IMG/VR virus record: IMGVR_UViG_3300010883_000226
Coordinates: 1-32,303 of that record
DNA length: 32,303 nt
Strand: one strand, 5' to 3'
Source: a virus
Shown: piece by piece, positions 1-6,744 of the stretch
Numbering within the stretch: the stretch's first letter is position 1
Layout of the letters: each line of letters starts with the position of its first letter
The notes under the pieces: generated by a model
Told to the model about the DNA's origin: nothing
Databases searched by the model: none
Seen by the model: the letters and a program-made list of their open reading frames with translations, nothing else
Program-made: the position numbers and the translations under genes

Positions 1-1
1 A

Positions 2-277
2 ATGAACGTCCGATTCACCATGCGACCCACCAAGTGGAGCCACGTAAACGGCACAATGCTGACCCGATCAGCGACCGTCTGTAACGCTTGCTACCACGAC
101 GGGATGCACAGTGAGGCAGCAGGGGCGTTCACCACCAAGCAGGTCTGGGCCAAAGTAAACGCAACCAAAGGACTCAGCACTAACCAGAAGTGGACGAAGT
201 ACCGAGCCGCCGCAGTAGTAGCGATTCGCCACCACCTTGATGAGCAGCACCCCGGCGTTATACCGGCGAAGGCGTAA
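2..277 (+). CDS. Hypothetical protein, 91 aa, at the window edge
   Basis: I do not recognise this protein. The ATG lies at base 2 and is preceded by an A, which matches the tail of the start-site leader (…CCACCAAAATG) seen before its neighbours, so this is probably the true start, but the window cuts off the evidence. Visible features are one CxxC pair (VCNACYHD, about residues 27-34) and a C-terminal half rich in Lys, Arg and Ala (TKYRAAAVVAIRHHLDE) that looks helical. It is the first of five short rightward genes. Its stop codon is followed directly by the hairpin and ribosome-binding cassette that precedes the next gene, so it is probably co-transcribed with it. Confidence 0.6.
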   Translation: MNVRFTMRPTKWSHVNGTMLTRSATVCNACYHDGMHSEAAGAFTTKQVWAKVNATKGLSTNQKWTKYRAAAVVAIRHHLDEQHPGVIPAKA

Positions 278-285
278 CACCAACC

Positions 286-305
286 GGGGCGGCAAGCGTC
301 GCCCC
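286..305 (+). repeat. Intergenic hairpin cassette, copy 1
   Basis: GGGGCGGC and GTCGCCCC form an 8-bp stem (one G-T pair) closed by AAGC. It sits 9 bases after a stop codon and is followed by the shared leader ACGGAAAGGGAACCACCAAA and an ATG at 332. There is no T tract, so it is not a standard terminator. The same layout recurs at six other gene junctions in this window. Confidence 0.8.
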
Positions 306-331
306 TAACAAACGGAAAGGGAACCACCAAA

Positions 332-589
332 ATGCAGATGCCTCACCTTAGAGCCGCACAGATCGTTGAGGATAGTATCGCCAACCGAATGTACGCGATG
401 CCAACCCAAGAACTGGCAAACCACCACAACGCAGCACTCCTCGCAGCCCGTGATGTGGTGACGCAGTTGATGAGGTTGCCCGTAGTCTGCCGAACCTTCC
501 ACGACAAGGGTGACGACATTTGTATGTGCTATCACAAGACCCTTGATGTAAAAGGGTTCAAAATCACAACCGAGCGACGAATCGCATAA
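332..589 (+). CDS. Hypothetical protein, 85 aa
   Basis: No family is recognised. The protein starts MQMPHLRAAQIVEDS and has a helical-looking N-terminal half (about residues 1-48), then a short region with three cysteines and a histidine (VVCRTFHDKGDDICMCYH, about 51-68) and a basic C-terminus. The start is fixed by the conserved leader GGAAAGGGAACCACCAAA immediately upstream. It sits between two copies of the hairpin cassette (286-305 and 598-617). That arrangement suggests one rightward transcript with separately translated small genes. The cysteines are too few and too irregular to claim a metal site. Confidence 0.65.
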   Translation: MQMPHLRAAQIVEDSIANRMYAMPTQELANHHNAALLAARDVVTQLMRLPVVCRTFHDKGDDICMCYHKTLDVKGFKITTERRIA

Positions 590-597
590 CACCAACC

Positions 598-617
598 GGG
601 GCGGCAAGCGTCGCCCC
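598..617 (+). repeat. Intergenic hairpin cassette, copy 2
   Basis: This hairpin is identical in sequence to the one at 286-305 (GGGGCGGC, AAGC loop, GTCGCCCC). It again starts 9 bases after a stop codon and is followed by ACGGAAAAGGAACCACCAAA before the ATG at 644. The surrounding roughly 50 bases are almost perfectly duplicated between the two junctions, which points to cassette duplication or gene conversion. Confidence 0.8.
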
Positions 618-643
618 TAACAAACGGAAAAGGAACCACCAAA

Positions 644-844
644 ATGACCGGCGAAGTACACCTCACAAATCGAGGCGAACACACCCTAGAAATCAACGTA
701 CCAAATGGCGATGATGCGTTCGTATCAGCAACGCAACTCCCATCACGGTTTCGCACCAGCGTCCTCAACGTCAGCCTCGACGATCTGGAAGCGATGGCCG
801 CTACCATCACTGAGTACGTGGCAGATCAGCGGGCGCAGTCGTGA
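644..844 (+). CDS. Hypothetical protein, 66 aa
   Basis: No family is recognised. The sequence runs from MTGEVHLTNRGEHTLEINVP to a helical C-terminal segment (VSLDDLEAMAATITEYVADQ, about residues 43-62), so a short beta-rich N-terminus followed by one amphipathic helix is plausible. The start is supported by the conserved leader directly before it. Its stop overlaps the GTG start of the next gene by four bases (GTGA, 841-844), so the two are likely translationally coupled. It belongs to the rightward small-gene run that ends at 1301. Confidence 0.65.
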   Translation: MTGEVHLTNRGEHTLEINVPNGDDAFVSATQLPSRFRTSVLNVSLDDLEAMAATITEYVADQRAQS

Positions 845-1155
845 ACCTCAACCGATACGGACTGCACAACCTCACCATCCTCACCGCCAAGACCAAGACC
901 ATCCACCTCTACGATGATGAGAATGAGGCGGCGATTGAGCGCAAGGCCAAACGTGCATTGACCGCGGGCCACACGGTACGCAGAGGCGACACCGATCAAT
1001 GGCTCACAATCAGCCCTGACGTGAACGCAGAGGGGCAGTTCACATGGCACAGTGACGCTGACCGCTGCCGCCACACCTGGACGCTCTACACCAAGAAGGG
1101 CGACGAGCCTGTGGTCACTGAAAAGATCAAGCAAGGATGGAAGGTGTACGCATGA
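841..1155 (+). CDS. Hypothetical protein, 104 aa, GTG start
   Basis: No family is recognised. The GTG start at 841 overlaps the previous stop as GTGA, and the stop at 1153-1155 overlaps the next ATG as ATGA, so both ends are supported by coupling with the neighbours. The protein is mixed alpha/beta, with an acidic stretch (IHLYDDENEAAIERKAKRALTAG split over about residues 21-43) and an aromatic, polar C-terminal half containing HSDADRCRHTWTLYTKKG. A wing-like or small beta-barrel fold is possible, but nothing diagnostic is visible. Confidence 0.65.
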   Translation: MNLNRYGLHNLTILTAKTKTIHLYDDENEAAIERKAKRALTAGHTVRRGDTDQWLTISPDVNAEGQFTWHSDADRCRHTWTLYTKKGDEPVVTEKIKQGWKVYA

Positions 1156-1301
1156 GCCTGATGCCGCGCCACCCTGAGACATACCCCGACCCTCACTGCC
1201 CTGAGTGCGAGAACTGCGACAGCGAGATGCCTTACAAAACATGCCCAGAAGAACAGTTTGAGAAACTATGCAGCGACCACGCAAGGCTCGCAGCTAACTA
1301 A
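1152..1301 (+). CDS. Small cysteine-rich protein, 49 aa (putative zinc binding)
   Basis: This 49-residue reading frame begins with an ATG that overlaps the previous stop (ATGA, 1152-1155) and ends at TAA 1299-1301. It holds six cysteines: CPECENC (about residues 16-22), then C31 and C40, with a following histidine (SDHARL). A CxxCxxC cluster plus later Cys and His suggests a small zinc knuckle, but no family is recognised. It is the last gene of the rightward run and is followed after 30 bases by a strong hairpin terminator, which fits the end of a transcript. Confidence 0.6.
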   Translation: MSLMPRHPETYPDPHCPECENCDSEMPYKTCPEEQFEKLCSDHARLAAN

Positions 1302-1331
1302 GTTCTCCACATTCCCAAACCTGAAAAATCA

Positions 1332-1366
1332 AACAGTCCTGCCGAATAACTCAGCAGGACTGTTTT
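1332..1366. terminator. Probable bidirectional intrinsic terminator
   Basis: AACAGTCCTGC (1332-1342) pairs perfectly with GCAGGACTGTT (1354-1364), with an 11-base loop. A TTTT run follows on the plus strand. On the minus strand the stem is followed by T-rich sequence, since the plus strand upstream reads GAAAAATCAAA. It lies between convergent genes, the rightward run ending at 1301 and the leftward virion operon ending at 1386, so it can serve both. Confidence 0.85.
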
Positions 1367-1385
1367 CGGAACTCGACTTCAGAAC

Positions 1386-2363
1386 TTACCTGATGTGGAT
1401 TCCTCCAAAGTGGTTCACGCCTGTAACTGTTTGCGTGCCACCCACCAGCACCGATGAGGCAATATCAAAGTCAACCGTCCCTGGCCCATCGCCATCACCT
1501 ATCGCTGAATCGACAACGGTAAAGGCTCCACCCACGACGAACTCATCCAGAGTCACGTTGCCACCGCTCACGCGTACATCCGTGAAGGTGACCGGCCCAA
1601 CGATGCAGTCTGCCGTTAGTGCCTTCACGAACAAGTGGTCGGCGGTGGTTCGTACCGTTGTTGAACCAAAAACGAGAGCAGGTCGAGCCGAGCCGCCAAG
1701 CATAGGAACAGTCGTGGTTCCAGGCGCGGCTGTGATTGCGTATCCGTCTGTCTCTGTATCGGTTATTGAGAGCGACCCAACCTTGCCATCGGTGGCGGCA
1801 AAGTTTGGTGCGCTCAGATCGGTGAAGGTCAGGCTGCTCATGCCAATGCTTGTTGTGGTTGAACCTAGAATATCAATGCCAGATGAACCCATAACGTCGA
1901 TGTTCACGAATGCAATCGATTCAAGTTGCTGACCTGAACAATCCGTACCCAGTGAGCGAGGGTCGCCAAAGGGGTCGGCCCTGTTGATGCGCGGGGTTAT
2001 ATCCAGCACGAAGTCATGGAACGCACCTGTAAGATCAAGCATAGCGGCGGTGCTGGATGCCATCTGGCCCTCTAGCGTTGCAAACTGTTCTGCGTCCTTG
2101 TCCGTGCCTTCTGTGGCCGCTGAGACAACAACAGAACTGAAGTTAGATACCGGCTGGAAGTCGGTTGTCTGCTCTGCAACGGCCAACCCGCCACCGCCCA
2201 TAATAATCAGCATGACAGGGGCAAGCACTTTCATGCCGACCTTCTCCACCAGGGCCGCGCCACCATTCACGATCTTCGGGCGCAACCTGGCCCAGATGTT
2301 GCCGCGTATATCGTCGGCTATCTCTCTTGCTTCATCCTTAGCTTCGCCCTTAAGATTCGGCAT
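1386..2363 (-). CDS. Membrane-anchored protein, 325 aa, end of virion operon
   Basis: No family is recognised. An amphipathic charged N-terminus (residues 1-42) is followed by one hydrophobic segment (about 43-63, VGMKVLAPVMLIIMGGGGLA). The rest is a long Ser/Thr/Gly/Val-rich region that looks beta-stranded, without catalytic signatures I can name. It would place a large domain outside the membrane. The start has a perfect AGGAGG site six bases upstream. It is the last gene of the leftward operon, just after a two-span candidate holin, the region where siphoviruses often carry lysis or host-envelope genes. A lysis accessory or membrane-bound structural protein is possible; I see no endolysin motif. 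Confidence 0.6.
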   Translation of the reverse strand: MPNLKGEAKDEAREIADDIRGNIWARLRPKIVNGGAALVEKVGMKVLAPVMLIIMGGGGLAVAEQTTDFQPVSNFSSVVVSAATEGTDKDAEQFATLEGQMASSTAAMLDLTGAFHDFVLDITPRINRADPFGDPRSLGTDCSGQQLESIAFVNIDVMGSSGIDILGSTTTSIGMSSLTFTDLSAPNFAATDGKVGSLSITDTETDGYAITAAPGTTTVPMLGGSARPALVFGSTTVRTTADHLFVKALTADCIVGPVTFTDVRVSGGNVTLDEFVVGGAFTVVDSAIGDGDGPGTVDFDIASSVLVGGTQTVTGVNHFGGIHIR

Positions 2364-2379
2364 CTAATCCTCCTGCCAG

Positions 2380-2559
2380 TTAGTCTTCTGACTTCTGCTT
2401 ATTGATAATTGCCATCGCTATCGGGCCGAGAACGAGGGCGGCGGTTTTCATTTCTTCAAGACCGTCCCAGCGCATCGCAGCCACAGACATGAATACTATT
2501 CCAGCTATTACAGCCATCACCTGCGGCCTGAATTTTTCCATCATGTTTTTCAAGTCCAT
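2380..2559 (-). CDS. Two-span membrane protein, 59 aa, candidate holin
   Basis: This short gene has a strong GGAGG site nine bases before its ATG (2557-2559). The protein has a charged start (MDLKNMMEKFR), a hydrophobic segment at about 13-29, a short polar turn (RWDGLEEMK), a second hydrophobic segment at about 39-52 and a charged tail (NKQKSED). Small size, a two-helix hairpin and a charged C-terminus match the general plan of class II holins and related phage membrane proteins. Position after the fibre genes, near the end of the structural operon, agrees. Holins share little sequence, so this is an inference; another small membrane protein is possible. Confidence 0.55.
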   Translation of the reverse strand: MDLKNMMEKFRPQVMAVIAGIVFMSVAAMRWDGLEEMKTAALVLGPIAMAIINKQKSED

Positions 2560-2571
2560 CAGTCGCCTCCG

Positions 2572-3294
2572 CTATGCTTCCTTGATTTCCGCACCGACAA
2601 TACCTGCATTGATGAGAATGGCACTTCCCGCTGTACCTGCGCTCCAGATCGAATACTTGACCACGTAAGTGCCAGAGGCGAGCGTTGCCGACAGCCCTGC
2701 CAGTGGCAGCCCGCGATTAGCCGAAGCCCCAACATTGATCTGTGACGTTGCCACCTGTGTTCCGTTGATATATAGATTAGCGTTCACAGTACCCACCGCA
2801 CCGCTGGCAGAGACAACCGCTACGCCATGTCCGAAAATCTTGCGTTTTCCTGTTCCACCAATAGCCACATTCGTCGATGTAATTTCTGCCGTTGCAGAAG
2901 TTACTGCCATATCTAACTCTGCAACTTTGATGTCGGCGGCTGCTCCACCTTCTTGCTGAACCCAGCCGGGTAAAAGCGTCTGTTGAACAGCGATTGCGTG
3001 TTCGTGGTTCGTCGGACTGAATTCAATATTCGCAGTCGCACCGATCTTAGCCATGAACTTTGTGCCTGTGGCATATAGTCGCAGCGCAGTAGCAGCAGGA
3101 TTCGCAGGGGCCGCACCAATGGCGAAATCCATATATGACAAGGGGCCGAGCGAGCCGCCGCCTTCACCGGCTGTACCGGTTGCGTGGTGGTGCGACGTGC
3201 CGAGGAAATCCATATTCCCCTTGATTTGCGCGTCAAGGAAAGTAGCTGTGACGATTGTTCCATCGACCCACGCAACCGGGACTGTCCATGCCAT
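2572..3294 (-). CDS. Putative tail fibre or tip protein with HHH/HxH motifs, 240 aa
   Basis: The N-terminal half (about residues 10-105) is clearly related to the whole of the next upstream gene (3298-3639). Both have TAT..(N/D)AQ(V/I)(R/K)GNMD(F/W)L.TSHHH followed by a Gly-rich stretch, LGP and a later HxH (NHEHAI here, SHSHGY there). The C-terminal half (about 110-240) is beta-rich and ends IVGAEIKEA. Histidine HxH motifs are known in trimeric tail fibre tips such as T4 gp37, where they bind iron; whether that applies here is inference. Its place after the tail tip gene supports a fibre or receptor-binding role. Confidence 0.65.
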   Translation of the reverse strand: MAWTVPVAWVDGTIVTATFLDAQIKGNMDFLGTSHHHATGTAGEGGGSLGPLSYMDFAIGAAPANPAATALRLYATGTKFMAKIGATANIEFSPTNHEHAIAVQQTLLPGWVQQEGGAAADIKVAELDMAVTSATAEITSTNVAIGGTGKRKIFGHGVAVVSASGAVGTVNANLYINGTQVATSQINVGASANRGLPLAGLSATLASGTYVVKYSIWSAGTAGSAILINAGIVGAEIKEA

Positions 3295-3297
3295 GAT

Positions 3298-3639
3298 CTA
3301 ATATCCGTGACTGTGGCTAGTGTCTATCAGTTGCACCACGGCGGTTGCCCCGGCGAAGAAATAATACTGAGCGTTCGGTGCGCTATGAACCGCCGCAGTC
3401 GCCCACGACCTCAGTGTACCCGCACCAGCAGAGGAGGGACTTGCGCCACGGGCTATATCGACAAATGCCACCGGGCCGAGTCCAGAGTTGCCATCTGTAC
3501 CGCCTGAATGGTGGTGCGACGTGGCGAGCCAGTCCATATTGCCGCGCACCTGGGCGTTCATATTGGCCGTTGCGGATGCGCTGGATGTTGCCGCCAAATT
3601 GCCAGCAGACCAATCGTGGGGGACTTCCCATGAAGCCAT
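3298..3639 (-). CDS. Putative small tail fibre/tip protein, paralogue of the next gene, 113 aa
   Basis: This protein matches the N-terminal half of the product of 2572-3294 over nearly its full length: the NMNAQVRGNMDWLATSHHH block (about residues 26-44), LGPVAFVDIARGASP, and a terminal SHSHGY. It lacks the larger beta-rich C-terminal domain of its partner. The start codon directly abuts the stop of the tail tip gene (TAA then ATG), so translation is probably coupled. Tandem related fibre genes of unequal length suggest duplication followed by loss or gain of the receptor-binding end. A structural role is inferred from position and motif. Confidence 0.65.
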   Translation of the reverse strand: MASWEVPHDWSAGNLAATSSASATANMNAQVRGNMDWLATSHHHSGGTDGNSGLGPVAFVDIARGASPSSAGAGTLRSWATAAVHSAPNAQYYFFAGATAVVQLIDTSHSHGY

Positions 3640-6600
3640 TTAGAAACCTGCCTTCGTGTCTGTGCCAAGTTTACTGAACCCGACAACCCACCAACCAGAC
3701 AGGCCGCCTACGGGCGATACAAGATAACTAACCTGATGCTGCCGGTCAGCCGTAATCCGATGCTGTTCACTTTCGATGAAGTAGTCGCCATCACCACCAA
3801 AAGACCCAGCCGCCGTTCCGCTCACCGTTATCCGGTCGGATATGTCCCGCTTCAATGCTGCGTGCATTGAGTTGAGGTTTAGTTCGGCGCGGTATGGAAC
3901 CTGCAAGAAGGCTTGCGGGTCTTTGAATGCCGCCAGCTTTGCGTTGACGTTCTCCTGCGCTTCTTCCGTGTTTGGTATCCACTGGGCGTTGGATTGTGCG
4001 GACATCGAGCGAAGGCCGTAAGTAGAAGTTGACGAACCATCTATCGCCTCAACCACCACCGGCGCGCTTGCGAGAACTGCCGTGCCGCGCAACTGGGCGT
4101 GCGTAAGATAACCGTCGCGCGTACCCGTGTTCTGGATGCTCATTTTCGCAGCGTTGGCGAATGTCCCTGAAAGCGTCCCGATAACTTCTGTATTCATAAT
4201 CGAGCCGGTCGCCGCACTTGTATCAAACACATTGAAGTCGAACGAGGCGGTCGGGGCCACCCACCCGCCGACAGCGATAGCCGTAGCATCGTTGGCCTGT
4301 GTCTCAGTACCGCCAGCGTTGCGGTTCGGGAAGTAGGCAAAGAACTCAATCGTCTTGCCCGCTTTGATGATGGGCGCAGACGTACCGGCAACGGCCTCTG
4401 GATGGTTCCACAGGGTTGCGTTCGCTGCACCGTTTGAGTAGATCACCACCTGCGCCTGGAACTGATTGAATATCGCCTCTGACGGGTCGTGTACCTGAAG
4501 CGCGCTATACCGAATCGGGCTGACCGTTTCGTCGTCTGCGATGGTGGTCTGTGATTCCAGGTGCTTACCACGCATTCGGTGGTAGCGATCTTCAAACTTT
4601 ATTTTGTTGGAGCGGCCTTCAACCAGAAAGCCAACCTCGGTGGACTCCATTTCACGCAACGAGAATAACGCCTTGCGCGGCCCTGCAAAGTACCGCGTTG
4701 GGGTGGTCTGCCCGGTATCTATCTCCCGCGCTGTTGCATCCCAACCAGCCTCGGTCAAAACATTATTGACGATGCCGCCTGTGTTCGTGCCGGTGATGAT
4801 CTGAGAATTGACCTCGGCCTTCCCCACTACGTCGAACGGGCCGATGCCAGTGATGATTGCAGTATGGTATCCATCAACCGAAGGGCGGTGCTGGATGCTG
4901 TCTATCTTGCCCTGCCACTCGGTAACAGGGAATGGGGTCTTCGTGCGTATCCGCATCGGGCGACCTGGTAGCAATTTGCCGAACAGGGTTGCGCCTGTAT
5001 TCAAGGGCGAATACTCCGCTGCCTGATCTAACAGCAGGACGCTCGCCTTGCCTGGCTGAGACAACGCCGTGATCGTGACTGGCGAACCACGGCCACGCTG
5101 CCACTGAGCCGACATGACGCTCGTCGTAATGTCGTCGCCTGTGCCATCGAATTTGCCATCGTTGCCCCAGTCCACTTCCACCACGTATTCAGCCTTAGTG
5201 GTTGCGAGTTCTGAGCCGACACCGCCGATGCCTTCAAGGATGAAGATGGAACCAGCGGCAAAATTATCGCCTACATTATCCGGTTTTATCAGCAATGTTG
5301 TGATGGCTGCTGTTTGTTCAAATCGGCTTGATTGTAATCGAATGTAATTAGAATCAAGTGACCCACTTACCGTCACGTAATGCTTGTGACGGTCAGTCTT
5401 AGCATACTGAGGAATTAGCGTAGTCATCGACCCGAAGATATTTGCACCCGATGTTGCGGCAGGAAGGAGGCCAATAGTAGGGTCATCAGCGGGCCGGGTC
5501 GCAGCCACTGTTGTGTTCACACCATGAATGGTCTGTGTTGAGTAGTTACTCGCGCCAGTTACTCCATTGACGATCATATCTATACTATCAACCGCTACTC
5601 CAGAGGCGGTGCTGCGCCCATATACAGACAAGCGCATATCTTCATAGCCCGCAGGAACGGTCAGCGTAACGCTAGCTGTATCAGATTCTAGTTCGACATA
5701 ATCTACTGCCCGCTTTGGTGCGTGGTAGAGGCTCATCATTGAACCTGACTTGAAGTTCGTGCCAGTTACGGGGTTGAACAGAAGGGAGGTGACTGCCTCA
5801 ATATTGTCCCGTCGGCCTGATAGGACTCGGATTCTAGAGTTCGTCTGGTTGTACTGACCAGAGAGGGACAAGTAGTGAACATCGTTCGCACCTTTACCGA
5901 AGGCCGAATAAGATGCGATCAGCGGGCCAAACATATTCGCAGATGCGTTGTTGCCAACCGCTGTTCCAATAATCCGATCTGTTGCTGATGATGCTGATGC
6001 TGAGCCATCCCCGCCATCTAGTAGTTGGCGCGCATAATTCGATGCGGTTGTGTCGCTGTTGATTGAGAATTCAAGCGAATCATCTTCCTGCGCTCGGTCA
6101 GTCCTGAGATACCCAATCCCAACGAGGTCGCCTTCCTGAACTAGATCATCCAGGTCAGAGAAGGTGAACGTGCCATCGGCGGCTAGCACTTGTTCTTCTA
6201 CCGCGTAGTCCTCATCAACTACGGCGAGTTCAAAGACTGACCCGGCGAGGAAGTTCGTTCCGCTCTGAGGGATCGCCTTCATGCTTGTTATAGCAGCCAC
6301 GTTCGCCCATTGATTCACCGTCGTGAATTGGATCAAGTCGGCGGCCCCTGCTATGCAAAGAGCGGTCTTGTGATTCGCTGTGTTGAACGCATGGGGGATG
6401 AGCATTGAGCCGCCGCCGAACGCACCAGCAGCAGCAGTATCACCCGCGAAAGAAATTGAAGTGAGTGCCGACTGAGCAGTAACCCGCGCAGCAGCAGCCG
6501 TGGTGTTGTCGGCGTATAAATATTGGTAGGCGTAATTCGCGCCCGTGTCTCCGTTGAGTTGGAAAAGCGCAGCATCATTCCCACCGTTGCGGTCTGTTCT

Positions 6601-6744
6601 TCCACTAGCAATAACCACTAGGTGACGTGCCGTAAATGGCAGCGCAGCCACGAGCGTATTTATCCCTGAGAACGTAACGCTGGATGCGGCGACAGTTAGT
6701 TCTGTGCGTGCGATTGTTCTGATCGGCGGCAGTCCCGGAATCAT
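3640..6744 (-). CDS. Tail tip/baseplate hub protein with triplicated N-terminal domain, 1034 aa
   Basis: This is the largest gene, directly after the tape measure gene, where siphovirus tail tip or hub proteins lie. Its start overlaps the tape measure stop as TAATG. Residues about 11-505 consist of three related blocks of about 160 residues (11-174, 178-342, 347-505), each with a GRT/GRS-like start, an NYA.Q or NYS.Q motif, AN.FG or a similar turn, and an end like P..GTNF..GS...L. From about 520 a hub-like region begins (VEVDWGNDGKFD, then QWQRGRGSPVTI and PGRPMRIRT), resembling phage minor tail proteins. The C-terminus includes LNSMHAALKRDISDRITVSG, typical of hub domains. Host attachment and tail assembly are the likely roles. 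Confidence 0.8.
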   Translation of the reverse strand: MIPGLPPIRTIARTELTVAASSVTFSGINTLVAALPFTARHLVVIASGRTDRNGGNDAALFQLNGDTGANYAYQYLYADNTTAAAARVTAQSALTSISFAGDTAAAGAFGGGSMLIPHAFNTANHKTALCIAGAADLIQFTTVNQWANVAAITSMKAIPQSGTNFLAGSVFELAVVDEDYAVEEQVLAADGTFTFSDLDDLVQEGDLVGIGYLRTDRAQEDDSLEFSINSDTTASNYARQLLDGGDGSASASSATDRIIGTAVGNNASANMFGPLIASYSAFGKGANDVHYLSLSGQYNQTNSRIRVLSGRRDNIEAVTSLLFNPVTGTNFKSGSMMSLYHAPKRAVDYVELESDTASVTLTVPAGYEDMRLSVYGRSTASGVAVDSIDMIVNGVTGASNYSTQTIHGVNTTVAATRPADDPTIGLLPAATSGANIFGSMTTLIPQYAKTDRHKHYVTVSGSLDSNYIRLQSSRFEQTAAITTLLIKPDNVGDNFAAGSIFILEGIGGVGSELATTKAEYVVEVDWGNDGKFDGTGDDITTSVMSAQWQRGRGSPVTITALSQPGKASVLLLDQAAEYSPLNTGATLFGKLLPGRPMRIRTKTPFPVTEWQGKIDSIQHRPSVDGYHTAIITGIGPFDVVGKAEVNSQIITGTNTGGIVNNVLTEAGWDATAREIDTGQTTPTRYFAGPRKALFSLREMESTEVGFLVEGRSNKIKFEDRYHRMRGKHLESQTTIADDETVSPIRYSALQVHDPSEAIFNQFQAQVVIYSNGAANATLWNHPEAVAGTSAPIIKAGKTIEFFAYFPNRNAGGTETQANDATAIAVGGWVAPTASFDFNVFDTSAATGSIMNTEVIGTLSGTFANAAKMSIQNTGTRDGYLTHAQLRGTAVLASAPVVVEAIDGSSTSTYGLRSMSAQSNAQWIPNTEEAQENVNAKLAAFKDPQAFLQVPYRAELNLNSMHAALKRDISDRITVSGTAAGSFGGDGDYFIESEQHRITADRQHQVSYLVSPVGGLSGWWVVGFSKLGTDTKAGF

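Noticed and set aside
1258-1932. Long plus-strand open frame antisense to the 325-residue protein
   Set aside because: It runs across the terminator and opposite a gene with a strong ribosome-binding site and a clear membrane segment; composition is that of a reverse-frame shadow.
2402-2668. Plus-strand open frame covering the holin candidate
   Set aside because: No ribosome-binding site, and it crosses two minus-strand genes that have good start sites and fit the operon.
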